Source of the DNA: Roseinatronobacter monicus
GTDB taxonomy: Bacteria > Pseudomonadota > Alphaproteobacteria > Rhodobacterales > Rhodobacteraceae
Length of the DNA stretch: 64,000 nucleotides
NCBI RefSeq assembly: GCF_006716865.1
Contig: NZ_VFPT01000001.1
Span: 2,041,001 to 2,105,000, forward strand
Reading direction: 5' to 3'
Shown here piece by piece: positions 25,893 to 34,878 of the stretch. Position 1 is the first letter of the stretch, and each line of letters begins with the position of its first letter. The translations under genes and the position numbers were made by a program. Below the pieces are notes generated by a model. That model did not search any database. It was not told the origin of the DNA and was given only the letters and a program-made list of their open reading frames with translations.

Positions 25893-26516
25893 ATGAAAGA
25901 TCCGATCGATACATATATGAACCTTGTGCCAATGGTGGTCGAACAGACCAGTCGTGGCGAGCGGGCCTATGACATTTTTTCGCGCCTGCTGAAGGAGCGG
26001 ATCATCTTTGTAACCGGCCCTGTGCATGATGGAATGGCCAGCCTGATCGTGGCGCAGTTGCTGCACCTTGAAGCGGACAATCCGTCCAAAGAAATCTCGA
26101 TGTATATCAACTCGCCCGGTGGCGTGGTGACAAGCGGGCTGTCGATTTATGACACGATGCAATACATCAAGCCCAAGGTCTCGACGCTGGTTGTCGGGCA
26201 AGCGGCGTCGATGGGGTCGCTGTTGTTGTGCGCCGGTGAAAAAGGCATGCGCTTCTCGCTGCCCAATTCGCGGATCATGGTGCACCAGCCCTCAGGGGGC
26301 TTTCAGGGGCAAGCCACGGATATCTCGATCCATGCCCGCGAGATACTGGAATTGAAAGAGCGCCTGAACAAGATTTACGTAAAACACACTGGCCAGACAC
26401 TGAAAAAAGTCGAAGACGCGTTGGAGCGTGACAATTTCATGACTGCCGAACTGGCCAAGGACTGGGGCCTTATTGACGATATTGTGACATCACGCGCTGA
26501 AACGAGCACCAGTTAA
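25893..26516 (+). CDS. clpP: ATP-dependent Clp protease proteolytic subunit
   Basis: The 207-residue serine protease has a complete triad: Ser106 in [11 protein letters not shown], His131 in MVHQPSGG and Asp180 in LERDNFM. The glycine-rich [19 protein letters not shown] lines the substrate channel. It forms a double heptamer that degrades proteins fed by ClpX (next gene) or ClpA. It precedes clpX with a 150-base gap that may hold a separate clpX promoter. Confidence 0.97.
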   Translation: MKDPIDTYMNLVPMVVEQTSRGERAYDIFSRLLKERIIFVTGPVHDGMASLIVAQLLHLEADNPSKEISMYINSPGGVVTSGLSIYDTMQYIKPKVSTLVVGQAASMGSLLLCAGEKGMRFSLPNSRIMVHQPSGGFQGQATDISIHAREILELKERLNKIYVKHTGQTLKKVEDALERDNFMTAELAKDWGLIDDIVTSRAETSTS

Positions 26517-26666
26517 GAAAATAAGGGCTGACTGAAGGGGGAAATGTTGACTGTGGTGCAGTTTTGCATTGTCCCTGCTTCCGGTCTGACCTACCCTGAA
26601 TGAAATAAGGCCGTCATCCGCCCAATTTGGATATGCCTGCCGCAGTAAAGACCACAGAGGTTTGAG

Positions 26667-27929
26667 ATGCCGACATCCGATTCAGACAGCAAGAACACGC
26701 TTTACTGCTCCTTTTGCGGCAAAAGCCAGCATGAGGTGCGCAAGCTGATTGCAGGTCCAACGGTATTCATCTGCGACGAATGCGTTGAACTGTGCATGGA
26801 TATCATCCGAGAAGAAACGAAATCCGGCAGCCTGAAATCAACCGACGGGGTTCCGACACCCCTAGAGATTTGTGATGTGCTTGATGATTACGTGATCGGG
26901 CAGATGCAGGCCAAACGCGTGTTGTCGGTTGCTGTGCACAACCACTACAAGCGGCTGAACCACTCTGGAAAATCCGGCGAAGTGGAACTGTCGAAATCGA
27001 ATATCCTGCTGATCGGTCCTACCGGTTGCGGTAAGACATTGCTGGCACAGACACTGGCGCGCATCCTTGATGTGCCGTTCACAATGGCAGACGCCACCAC
27101 GCTGACCGAAGCGGGCTATGTCGGGGAGGATGTCGAGAATATCATCCTCAAACTGCTGCAATCGTCCGAATACAATGTCGAACGCGCACAGCGCGGCATC
27201 GTCTATATTGACGAGGTCGATAAAATTACCCGTAAATCCGACAACCCTTCGATTACACGCGATGTGTCGGGCGAAGGGGTGCAGCAAGCCCTGCTGAAGC
27301 TGATGGAAGGCACAGTCGCCAGCGTGCCGCCACAAGGCGGTCGCAAGCACCCCCAGCAAGAATTTCTGCAAGTTGACACGACAAATATCCTGTTCATCTG
27401 TGGCGGGGCTTTCGCCGGGCTGGACCGGATCATCAACATGCGCGGCAAAGGGTCGGCAATCGGCTTCGGTGCGGATGTTAAAGACGAGAGCATGAAGACG
27501 ATTGGCGAGTCGTTGCAGCAACTAGAGCCGGAAGACCTGTTGAAATTCGGCCTGATCCCTGAATTTGTGGGGCGCTTGCCTGTTGTAGCGACCCTGATGG
27601 ATCTGGATGAAGACGCGCTTGTAACCATCCTGACGCAGCCAAAAAATGCGCTGGTGCGGCAGTATCAGAAGCTGTTTGATATCGAAGGCGCTGACCTGAC
27701 TTTCACAGATGAAGCATTGCGTGCGATTGCAAAGCGCGCCATCGCGCGCAAGACAGGTGCACGCGGGCTGCGCTCGATCATGGAAGACATTTTGCTGGAC
27801 ACCATGTTCGACCTGCCGGGTCTGGAGAATGTCAGCGAAGTCGTGGTGAATGAAGAAGCGGTGAACTCTGACGCAAGCCCCCTTATCATTTACACCGACG
27901 CCAAGAAAACCGCTGCCAGCGCAGGGTGA
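26667..27929 (+). CDS. clpX: ATP-dependent Clp protease ATP-binding subunit ClpX
   Basis: The 420-residue AAA+ unfoldase begins with a C4 zinc-binding domain (CSFCGKSQ and CDECVELC, about residues 13-44). Walker A GPTGCGKT lies at about 116-123, Walker B in [11 protein letters not shown], and sensor 2 in [13 protein letters not shown]. The IGF loop that docks on ClpP is present as IGFGAD. It recognises and unfolds tagged substrates for ClpP. A good terminator follows. Confidence 0.97.
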   Translation: MPTSDSDSKNTLYCSFCGKSQHEVRKLIAGPTVFICDECVELCMDIIREETKSGSLKSTDGVPTPLEICDVLDDYVIGQMQAKRVLSVAVHNHYKRLNHSGKSGEVELSKSNILLIGPTGCGKTLLAQTLARILDVPFTMADATTLTEAGYVGEDVENIILKLLQSSEYNVERAQRGIVYIDEVDKITRKSDNPSITRDVSGEGVQQALLKLMEGTVASVPPQGGRKHPQQEFLQVDTTNILFICGGAFAGLDRIINMRGKGSAIGFGADVKDESMKTIGESLQQLEPEDLLKFGLIPEFVGRLPVVATLMDLDEDALVTILTQPKNALVRQYQKLFDIEGADLTFTDEALRAIAKRAIARKTGARGLRSIMEDILLDTMFDLPGLENVSEVVVNEEAVNSDASPLIIYTDAKKTAASAG

Positions 27930-27970
27930 CGTCTGACGCTCTGATGGGTGGTAAATCCAAATAAAGCAAA

Positions 27971-27992
27971 GGGGGCACATGCCCCCTTTTTT
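27971..27992 (+). terminator. Rho-independent terminator after clpX
   Basis: A perfect 7-bp stem GGGGGCA/TGCCCCC with a 2-base loop is followed by TTTTTT, 41 bases after the clpX stop. Confidence 0.9.
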
Positions 27993-28080
27993 CTATTCTA
28001 TGCGGGACGCAGCCGGTCAGGACAAAGAAAAGGGCGAAGGCAATACGCCCCCGCCCTGCATTTACCATGTGACGTCTGGC

Positions 28081-29070
28081 TTATCCGCGCGAGCGCCGGC
28101 CACCGCGTCGCCCGCCTGTGCGCGCACCTGCATCTATTGCTGCGCGCGAAGCTTCGGCGAAAGTGAGCCCCTCTTTCATCGCGTCCAGCACCTTGGCCAG
28201 ACCAATCCACGCCCCGCCATTCGGGTCATGGTTCATCAACATATTGGCCGCGCGAATGGCCTCCATCTCGACCGAGCGAACAGGGTTCATGATCGCACTG
28301 GTCATGCCCGCACCAATCGCCATAGGCAAAAATGCTGCATTCACGCCGTGGCGATTTGGCAGGCCGAAGCTGATATTCGACGCACCACACGTGGTGTTGA
28401 CGCCCAACTCCTCGCGCAAGCGCCGCACAAGCGCGAAGACCTGCTGACCCGCCGAAGACATGGCACCGATGGGCATAACCAGCGGATCGACGACGATATC
28501 ATGCGCGGGAATGCCAAAATCGGCAGCCCGCTCGACAATCTTTTTGGCGACCGCAAAGCGCACTTCCGGGTCTTCCGAAATGCCCGTATCGTCATTGGAT
28601 ATGGCAACGACCGGCACATTGTACTTTTTGACCAGCGGCAAGATTGCTTCCAGACGTTCTTCCTCACCGGTTACCGAGTTCAGCAAAGGGCGGCCATTGC
28701 ACGCCTCTAGTCCGGCCTTCAGCGCGTCGGGCACCGACGAGTCGATGCAAAGCGGCACGTCAACCAGCGCCTGCACTCGTTCACATAAGGCGCGCATCAG
28801 CGGGGGTTCGACAAAGTTGTTGTCAGCATAGCGCGGGTCTGCGGCCATCCGGTTCGAGAATACGGCCCCTGAATTGATATCCAGCACCATCGCACCGCAC
28901 GCGACCTGTTCCAGCGCATCGCGCTCGACCGTCGAAAAATCGTCCATTTCCAACTCGGCGGCCAGTTTCTTGCGGCCTGTCGGGTTGATGCGTTCACCAA
29001 TGACGCAAAACGGCTCGTCAAAGCCGATCACGACAGTCTTGGTCGCGGATTCAAGGACAGTGCGGGTCAT
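28081..29070 (-). CDS. Methyltetrahydrofolate:cobalamin methyltransferase (pterin-binding family)
   Basis: This 329-residue TIM-barrel pterin-binding protein has FCVIGERINPTGRKKL near the N-terminus, GAMVLDINSGA, PLCIDSSVPDALKAGL, PLLNSVTGEEERL, NTTCGASNISFGLPNR and a basic C-terminal tail (GGRRGGRRSRG). It should transfer a methyl group between CH3-THF and a corrinoid protein. In Rhodobacterales, methionine synthase is often split into separate homocysteine-, folate- and B12-binding proteins, and this fits the folate-binding part. It lies 15 bases downstream of metF. Confidence 0.85.
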   Translation of the reverse strand: MTRTVLESATKTVVIGFDEPFCVIGERINPTGRKKLAAELEMDDFSTVERDALEQVACGAMVLDINSGAVFSNRMAADPRYADNNFVEPPLMRALCERVQALVDVPLCIDSSVPDALKAGLEACNGRPLLNSVTGEEERLEAILPLVKKYNVPVVAISNDDTGISEDPEVRFAVAKKIVERAADFGIPAHDIVVDPLVMPIGAMSSAGQQVFALVRRLREELGVNTTCGASNISFGLPNRHGVNAAFLPMAIGAGMTSAIMNPVRSVEMEAIRAANMLMNHDPNGGAWIGLAKVLDAMKEGLTFAEASRAAIDAGARTGGRRGGRRSRG

Positions 29071-29085
29071 AATCTCTCCAGAAGC

Positions 29086-30006
29086 TTAAGGTTGCACCGC
29101 AGGTCGGCTTGATGGGCCGCCATGGGCGATAGTCCAGTCTGTGCTTGCCTTGATCCCGCCCAGCGGGAAGAAATGCAGGCGTTCCACAGCGAAATCAGGA
29201 TTTGCAGCTTTATGGGCCGCAAGATCGGTTACCAGTTCCGTAGGCTCGAACGGCAGCAGCAGTTTCGTGACATCCTTGGCACGCTTCTGAAGCACTTTCA
29301 ACGACGGGCCGACCCCACAGGCGATGGCGAATTTGATCAGCGTTTGCAGTTTCGCCGGTCCCGCGACCCCCAGATGCACAGGCAGGTCTATGCCTTGGTC
29401 GCGCAAGCCTTGTGCCCAAGTGATGATCGGTTTGGCCTCGAATGCGAATTGCGTGACAATCGCCATATCGATGCCCTTCTCGCGGGCAAATGCCTGCTTC
29501 CACTGCAATGCCTTGTGGATGACGTCATGTCCGCCATCCGCCGCAATATCGCGGTTGCCTTCGGGATGACCCGCAACATGCAGCCTTTGGAAATTGTCGA
29601 ACAACCCTGTTTCCAGCATTTGCATAGAGTTGTCGTATATCCCTTTTGGTGTCGTGACACCGCCCCCCAGCATCAGCGCCTCGCGGATATCCGCCTCGCC
29701 CTGATAGCGCGCAAGCCAATCCGCCAGTTCAGCGCGGTCCGCAATAATGCGCGCGGGGAAATGGGGCATCGGCTCCATTCCTTGGGCGCGCAGGCGTGCG
29801 GCGGTTGCAACCATGTCGGCAATCGGCGTGCCCTCGATATGGGCGATATACACCCGCGTCCCGGCAGGCAGAAGCGTGCGGAAATCAGGGATTTTATCTG
29901 CCGTGCGTGGCATCACCTCGATCGAGAAGCCCTGCATCAGCGCCGTGATCTGTTCATTCTGCGGAAAGCTTGCCGGGGCGGTACGGCGGAAGTTCAATAG
30001 CGACAT
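29086..30006 (-). CDS. metF: Methylenetetrahydrofolate reductase family protein
   Basis: The 306-residue protein has the TIM-barrel MTHFR pattern: SIEVMPRTADKIPDF (substrate Glu), RVYIAHIEGTPI, MLGGGVTTPKGIYDNSMQML, RLHVAGHPEGN and ITQ-like VTQFAFEAKPII. It reduces methylene-THF to methyl-THF. The start at 30006 (MSLLNFRR) is preferred over a longer open frame. Placement directly before the pterin-binding methyltransferase ties the product to B12-dependent methyl transfer. It belongs to the short alphaproteobacterial MetF branch. Confidence 0.85.
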   Translation of the reverse strand: MSLLNFRRTAPASFPQNEQITALMQGFSIEVMPRTADKIPDFRTLLPAGTRVYIAHIEGTPIADMVATAARLRAQGMEPMPHFPARIIADRAELADWLARYQGEADIREALMLGGGVTTPKGIYDNSMQMLETGLFDNFQRLHVAGHPEGNRDIAADGGHDVIHKALQWKQAFAREKGIDMAIVTQFAFEAKPIITWAQGLRDQGIDLPVHLGVAGPAKLQTLIKFAIACGVGPSLKVLQKRAKDVTKLLLPFEPTELVTDLAAHKAANPDFAVERLHFFPLGGIKASTDWTIAHGGPSSRPAVQP

Positions 30007-30049
30007 GATACGCTCCAATAGCCGGGGTCTGGTCACACGCGAATGCCCC

Positions 30050-30346
30050 TCATGCCCAGCCATCATTGGCAATCAGAACCTTCAGCTTGTCTGCGTCATA
30101 CTCCGCTTCCAGCTGCGCTGCCGTGGTTTTCGCGACATCTTCGTCGCTTCCAGCGACCTCGACCGGGGGAGCCTTGCGCCATTCCCCCAGATAAGCATCT
30201 GCATCTCTGGCGCCAACCTTCATCGCGCAACGGTCAATCGCCTGCTCGAACCGCTCGCTCAGTTGAATTTTATGCGCCCGACGCCCCTTGCCGACAATCA
30301 CCTGCGCCGGAATATCCCGCCAATACACGATCACAAGCTGCGCCAT
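30050..30346 (-). CDS. Small 'virulence factor'-domain protein upstream of metF
   Basis: The 98-residue protein reads MAQLVIVYWRDIPAQVIVGKGRRAHKIQLSERFEQAIDRCAMKVG, matching the short alphaproteobacterial family labelled 'virulence factor' in domain databases. There is no secretion signal. It lies 43 bases upstream of metF on the same strand, so its likely job is connected to folate/B12 methyl transfer rather than virulence. That link is inference from position. Confidence 0.75.
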   Translation of the reverse strand: MAQLVIVYWRDIPAQVIVGKGRRAHKIQLSERFEQAIDRCAMKVGARDADAYLGEWRKAPPVEVAGSDEDVAKTTAAQLEAEYDADKLKVLIANDGWA

Positions 30347-30529
30347 CTGCCACCCTTTGCTATAGTCACACGCCCCAACTAGGGCGCTTGGGCATATCTG
30401 ACCGTCCGAAAACCGACCAGATACCCCTGTATCACGACGACATCCATAGCCCAGACCGCCCCCAAAAGACGAGAGCGCGCCCGCGTCATTTTTTTCAACT
30501 TCATTATGATTGAAAGCAAGGGGATGGAA

Positions 30530-30545
30530 TTTAGCGCCCGCTAAA
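30530..30545. promoter_or_regulatory. Palindrome upstream of ppx/gppA
   Basis: TTTAGCG-CC-CGCTAAA is a perfect 7-bp inverted repeat with a 2-base centre, about 60 bases before the ppx/gppA start. It lies in the 257-base divergent gap between the 'virulence factor' gene and ppx/gppA, which otherwise shows no gene. Confidence 0.45.
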
Positions 30546-30603
30546 GCTTGCTTATGACAGCGGTGTTGATTACGTTCAAAGCAACTCGAAATTGGAGGGC
30601 GAT

Positions 30604-31746
30604 ATGACGCCCGAGCGTCCCACAGGCGTGGCCGCTTCCCCGAATGATATTGGCGCGCACCCGGCGGGTGCCGCCCCGAAATCGGTAAAGGCCCCGCGCC
30701 GACCTGGATCAGATGGGCAACTCTATGCCGCTCTTGATCTGGGAACCAACAGTTGCCGCATGCTAATTGCGCGTCCAGTGGGCGGGCACTTTGAAGTTGT
30801 GGACAGCTTTTCCAAGGCAGTAGAACTTGGAACAGGGCTGAAAACCTCGGGGATGCTATCGCATCGCCCGATGCAACGCACGTTGCAGGCCTTGCGGATC
30901 TGCCGGTCAAAACTGGACCAGCACAATGTCCGCAAGATGCGGTTGGTTGCAACAGAAGCGTGCCGCCGCGCGCGTAACAGTCCTGACTTCATCCGCCGCG
31001 CGCAGATGGAAACCGGCCTTAAACTGGATATCATCACCGCCGAAGAAGAAGCGCGGCTTGCTGTGGTGTCTTGCGCATCGCTCGTCGCACCAGAGACGGA
31101 ACAGTTGCTGGTGATTGATATCGGCGGCGGCTCGACCGAACTGGTCTGGATTGATCTGTCGCGCGTCGCCCCCGAAAGGCGGCGCAACGCAATCATGTCG
31201 ATGCATCATGGCAAGTTCATGAACGCACCGGAAGATGACAGGCCGCAAGTCGTGGACTGGATCAGCGTTCCACTGGGTGTGGCAACGCTGAAGGATTATT
31301 TCCGCGAAGTCGACGATGACGCCGCACGCTTTGCGCTGATGAGTTGGTATTTCGAGGAACAGCTCGAAGCCTTTACGCCCTACCGCGATGCCGCACCGCA
31401 CCGGGCGTTTCAGGTCATCGGTACATCGGGCACCATCACGACAGTCGCAGCATCCTATCTGCGACTGAAACGCTATGACCGCAACAAGGTTGACGGGCTT
31501 GTCATGAATTCCGATCAGGTTGATAGCGTGATCCGCGAATATCTGGCGCTTGGCCCGATTGGTCGTCGCCAAGATCCGCGCATCGGGCGTGAACGCCATA
31601 CGCAGATCATGTCTGGTGCCGCTATACTGACCGCGCTGATGCGTGTATGGCCCACAGACAGAATGTCGGTCGCAGACCGTGGTTTGCGCGAAGGTTTGCT
31701 GTTTGCTCAGATGAGCAGCGATGGCGCGCTCGACCTGAAACCCTAA
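30604..31746 (+). CDS. Ppx/GppA phosphatase family protein
   Basis: The 380-residue protein of the actin-like ATPase fold carries [17 protein letters not shown] (phosphate loop 1, about residues 42-58), the catalytic-region Glu in [23 protein letters not shown] (phosphate loop 2) and [14 protein letters not shown]. These enzymes hydrolyse polyphosphate or (p)ppGpp 5'-phosphate. A disordered N-terminal extension of about 40 residues precedes the domain. GGAGG five bases before the ATG at 30604 supports that start. rlmE follows 17 bases downstream, probably in one operon. Confidence 0.9.
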   Translation: MTPERPTGVAASPNDIGAHPAGAAPKSVKAPRRPGSDGQLYAALDLGTNSCRMLIARPVGGHFEVVDSFSKAVELGTGLKTSGMLSHRPMQRTLQALRICRSKLDQHNVRKMRLVATEACRRARNSPDFIRRAQMETGLKLDIITAEEEARLAVVSCASLVAPETEQLLVIDIGGGSTELVWIDLSRVAPERRRNAIMSMHHGKFMNAPEDDRPQVVDWISVPLGVATLKDYFREVDDDAARFALMSWYFEEQLEAFTPYRDAAPHRAFQVIGTSGTITTVAASYLRLKRYDRNKVDGLVMNSDQVDSVIREYLALGPIGRRQDPRIGRERHTQIMSGAAILTALMRVWPTDRMSVADRGLREGLLFAQMSSDGALDLKP

Positions 31747-31763
31747 CAGAAGCTTGCAAGATC

Positions 31764-32489
31764 ATGAAAATAAAGAACACATCAGGTCGGGGCCAGCGAG
31801 AGCTGAAGGTCAAGGTCAAGACTGCACGCGGGCGTAAGCTCAGTTCCACCCGCTGGCTGGAGCGGCAGTTGAATGACCCCTATGTGCTTGCGGCACGCCG
31901 CGACGGGTATCGCGGGCGCGCAGCCTACAAGCTGGTAGAGCTGGACGACAAATACCGCTTCCTTGTGCCCGGCGCACGGGTTGTTGACCTTGGCTGCGCG
32001 CCCGGTGGCTGGTTGCAAGTCGCGGTCACGCGTGTGAACGCATTGGGCGAGAAGGCGGGAAAACGTGTCGGCTCGGTCCTGGGTGTCGACCTGCAAGATG
32101 TAGAAACGCTGGCAGGTGCCGAAACACATGTGCTGGATTTTCTGGATGAAGGTGCCGAAGAACAGGTCAAGGAGTGGCTGGGCGGAAAAGCCGATGTCGT
32201 GCTGTCTGACATGGCAGCGGCCTCCTCCGGGCACAAGCAGACCGACCACTTGCGCATCATGTCGCTGTGCGAAGCGGCGGCCTATTTCGCATTCGATGTC
32301 CTTGACGAGAACGGCACCTTCGTGGCCAAGGTTCTGGCTGGCGGCGCAGAGGCGGAATTGCAGCGCCTTTTGAAGCACCATTTCCGCAAGGTCGCGAATG
32401 TCAAACCACCCGCCAGCCGCGCTGACAGCTCTGAGAAATATGTTGTAGCACAAGGTTTTAAGGGGCTTACTGAAAGTGACCAGAAGTGA
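31764..32489 (+). CDS. rlmE: RlmE (FtsJ/RrmJ), 23S rRNA 2'-O-methyltransferase
   Basis: The 241-residue protein has [13 protein letters not shown], with the conserved catalytic Lys, the SAM loop [33 protein letters not shown] with catalytic Asp, and [13 protein letters not shown], where the third Lys is present. FtsJ enzymes methylate U2552 of 23S rRNA on the 50S subunit. A basic N-terminal extension ([14 protein letters not shown]) is common in alphaproteobacteria. Its stop overlaps the trmO start by four bases. Confidence 0.93.
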   Translation: MKIKNTSGRGQRELKVKVKTARGRKLSSTRWLERQLNDPYVLAARRDGYRGRAAYKLVELDDKYRFLVPGARVVDLGCAPGGWLQVAVTRVNALGEKAGKRVGSVLGVDLQDVETLAGAETHVLDFLDEGAEEQVKEWLGGKADVVLSDMAAASSGHKQTDHLRIMSLCEAAAYFAFDVLDENGTFVAKVLAGGAEAELQRLLKHHFRKVANVKPPASRADSSEKYVVAQGFKGLTESDQK

Positions 32490-32962
32490 AAGGGCGGTTC
32501 GATACCCGCGCAGGTGAGCAGCGGCTTGACCGCGCACTTGAATTTCACGCGCAAGTCACCTTTATCGGTCATATCGAAAGCCCGTGGACATTGGCAGACT
32601 GCCCCAAAAACCTGCGGCAGGCCCGCGAAACAGGCCAATGCGCAGTGTTACACCTTGAACCGGCCTTTCGCGCAGGGCTGGAAGGGGTTGCAGCAGGCGA
32701 TGCGCTGGTCTTGCTCTATTGGATGAGCGAGGCACCGCGCGACCTGATCCGCCAGACGCCGCGCCACCGCACCGATGGCACCGGTACGTTCAACCTACGA
32801 TCCCCCGCACGCCCTAACCCGATTGGCATGGGCATTGTGAAGGTGTTGGAAATCGACACGAATCTGGGTGTTATACGCATTGATGCTATTGACGCGATTG
32901 ATGGCACCCCGCTGATCGACATCAAGCCACACATGCCGCGGGCTGATTGCGTTCCAGAATGA
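32486..32962 (+). CDS. trmO: TrmO-like tRNA (t6A37-N6) methyltransferase, TsaA family
   Basis: The 158-residue beta-barrel protein has FIGHIESPW at the start, [36 protein letters not shown] (the SAM-binding and catalytic core of TsaA/TrmO), and [16 protein letters not shown] at the end. TrmO adds the N6-methyl group to t6A37 of tRNA-Thr. It is translationally coupled to rlmE. Some TsaA homologues have other substrates, so the exact activity is inferred. Confidence 0.85.
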   Translation: MKGRFDTRAGEQRLDRALEFHAQVTFIGHIESPWTLADCPKNLRQARETGQCAVLHLEPAFRAGLEGVAAGDALVLLYWMSEAPRDLIRQTPRHRTDGTGTFNLRSPARPNPIGMGIVKVLEIDTNLGVIRIDAIDAIDGTPLIDIKPHMPRADCVPE

Positions 32963-32980
32963 AGAATCGAGGGTAAGACC

Positions 32981-33787
32981 TTGTCGTTATTTCTAAAAGT
33001 ATCTCTCGCGGCGGTTGGGCTTTATGCTGTTCTGATCGCGTTATTCACTTTCATGCAGGGTGCGATCCTGTTTCCGCGCAGCCTTGTCGGACCATCGCCA
33101 GACTTGCCCCAATCTGCCGAATCTATGCGCATCGAGCGCCCCGATGGCAGCATCCTGCACGGCAACCTGATCCCCGGCCAAGACCCGACCAAGCCCTTGA
33201 TCCTCGCCTTCGGTGGCAATGCGTGGAATGCCGATGCGGTCGCGCTGTTTCTCCATCGGATCGCGCCTGACCACCCTGTTGTCGCGTTTCATTTTCGCGG
33301 CTATGCGCCCAGCACAGGCTCACCATCGGCGGAGGCGTTGAAAACCGACGCCGTGGCCATCCACGATCATGTCGCGGACATCGCGCCAAATGGTGTCATC
33401 GCAACCGGGTTCAGCATCGGCAGCGCCCTTGCGGCGCATCTTGCCACAGAGCGGCCTATCATCGGCGCAGTGCTTGTCACCCCATTTGACAGCCTTGGCG
33501 CAGTTGCCCGCCAAAGCCTGCCTTGGGCACCGGTGAGGTTGCTGTTTCGACATGACATGAACACGCTCGATGCACTCAGGAACACCGCCACACCCGTTGC
33601 ATTGGTTCTGGCGGCGCAAGATGAGGTTATTTTCCCTGAACGCGCCGAAGCGCTTGTGGCCGGGCTGTCTGAATCTGACCACGCCATCGCCTATCTGTCA
33701 CGCATTCAGGCGGGGCATAATGATATCTACAACCATCCGGAATTGGCCCCCGCCCTGCGCGACGCGCTGGCGGCGGTCACAGATTAG
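32981..33787 (+). CDS. Alpha/beta hydrolase
   Basis: The 268-residue protein has an N-terminal membrane segment (residues 4-28). The alpha/beta-hydrolase nucleophile elbow GFSIGS lies near residues 143-148, with a late Asp in LAAQDEV and His in GHNDIYNHPE to complete a triad. It is likely membrane-anchored with the domain facing the periplasm. It begins with TTG, supported by GAGGG about seven bases upstream. Its TAG overlaps the zapA stop on the other strand. Substrate unknown. Confidence 0.82.
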   Translation: MSLFLKVSLAAVGLYAVLIALFTFMQGAILFPRSLVGPSPDLPQSAESMRIERPDGSILHGNLIPGQDPTKPLILAFGGNAWNADAVALFLHRIAPDHPVVAFHFRGYAPSTGSPSAEALKTDAVAIHDHVADIAPNGVIATGFSIGSALAAHLATERPIIGAVLVTPFDSLGAVARQSLPWAPVRLLFRHDMNTLDALRNTATPVALVLAAQDEVIFPERAEALVAGLSESDHAIAYLSRIQAGHNDIYNHPELAPALRDALAAVTD

Positions 33788-34179
33788 GTGCTGGCGCGGG
33801 TTTCCAACTCATCCGCCACTGCTTCGGCGCGTGCGGCCAGTTCCGTCAATGCATCCGTCACATCGGCAGGGATCACCGGCACCTCAACCCGTTTTGGCTG
33901 CGGCTCTGGCCGTGTGTGCAAGCGCGAAATCTCGTCGCGCAGCGATGCGACCTCGGCAAGGGCCGCGCTCAGCTTGTCATCTGCCTCGGCGGTTTTATCC
34001 GCAAGCATCAAACCTGCCATCAGCAACATCCGTTCAGCCGGAACACGGCCGATCTGGTTCAGAAGCGTGCGCGCTTCAGTATCCAGCATTGCTGCGGCGG
34101 AGATGAGGTATTGCTCCTCTCCCGGCTGACAGGCGACTGTGAATTCTTTGTGGCCGATGGTGATAATCTGATCAGGCAT
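33784..34179 (-). CDS. zapA: Cell division protein ZapA
   Basis: The 131-residue protein has the ZapA core at residues 1-75 (ITIGHKEFTVACQPGEEQYLISAAAMLDTEARTL and LLMAGLMLADKTAE) followed by a coiled coil and a short tail. ZapA bundles FtsZ filaments at the Z-ring. Its first eight bases overlap the end of the upstream coiled-coil gene. The 3' end overlaps the convergent hydrolase stop. Confidence 0.9.
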   Translation of the reverse strand: MPDQIITIGHKEFTVACQPGEEQYLISAAAMLDTEARTLLNQIGRVPAERMLLMAGLMLADKTAEADDKLSAALAEVASLRDEISRLHTRPEPQPKRVEVPVIPADVTDALTELAARAEAVADELETRAST

Positions 34180-34660
34180 TTGCGTCCTCCGACGAAATCA
34201 GCGGCTTCAATTCGCCAAGCACGTCTTCCATTTCGGCCATCTCGGCGGCGCGCTCTGCGCGCAGGGCTTCCAACTCTGCCAAGAGCGAGCGGTTGATCGT
34301 GCTCGGTTCGATCACTTTCGCCTCGGACCCTTCGCGCAACTGGCGATTCGCTTCGATCAGTTTGGTATTGGCCTTCTTCAGCCGCAGCATTTCCAGACTT
34401 TGCAGATCCAGTTGCTCGGTCATGCGCGCAAGTCGGCGCTCAAGGGTCGCAAAAGACCCTTCCTGCCGCTGGCGCACCGCATTCACGCGCTCTGAGAGTT
34501 GCGCATTCTTGGCGCGCTCTGCCTCCAACTGGCGGCGCAGCTCTTCAAGTTCAGTATTGTCTGCGGGTTTGGAGGGCGCCGCGTCCAGTTTCTGGGCGCT
34601 TTTCGCGATCCGATCAAGCGCGCGACCCAGACGGCGCTCGAGGTCTGACACATTGCTCAT
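34172..34660 (-). CDS. Coiled-coil protein coupled to zapA
   Basis: The 162-residue protein is almost entirely predicted coiled coil from about residue 35 to 150 (LEELRRQLEAERAKNAQLSERVNAVRQ, LERRLARMTEQLDLQSLEMLRLKKANTKLIEANRQL). There is no signal peptide or membrane segment. It overlaps zapA by eight bases, so the two are co-translated. It could be a Z-ring partner, comparable in layout to ZapB-type coiled coils, but I do not recognise a named family. Confidence 0.75.
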   Translation of the reverse strand: MSNVSDLERRLGRALDRIAKSAQKLDAAPSKPADNTELEELRRQLEAERAKNAQLSERVNAVRQRQEGSFATLERRLARMTEQLDLQSLEMLRLKKANTKLIEANRQLREGSEAKVIEPSTINRSLLAELEALRAERAAEMAEMEDVLGELKPLISSEDANA

Positions 34661-34878
34661 GCGTTTGTCGCTTTCTGCTTCAATGCTCTTTTGACCAGCC
34701 GTATCCCCGAATCACCAATATAGCGACACAAGATGCAGGTCGTCAGAGACTAACGCCAAAACCTACAGTTTCCAACAACCTGTCATGAATTGGGACCGAG
34801 TTGCGCATCGCTTTGCTTGAACTTGCGGCTGGGGCTGCTATGACGCAGCGAAGATTGGCCAGACAAGGAACGCCCCAC

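Noticed and set aside
34661..34878. Possible 6S RNA near zapA
   Set aside because: 6S RNA is often next to zapA, but I could not find the long bubble-containing hairpin in this stretch or on the other side of zapA, where the hydrolase gene overlaps.
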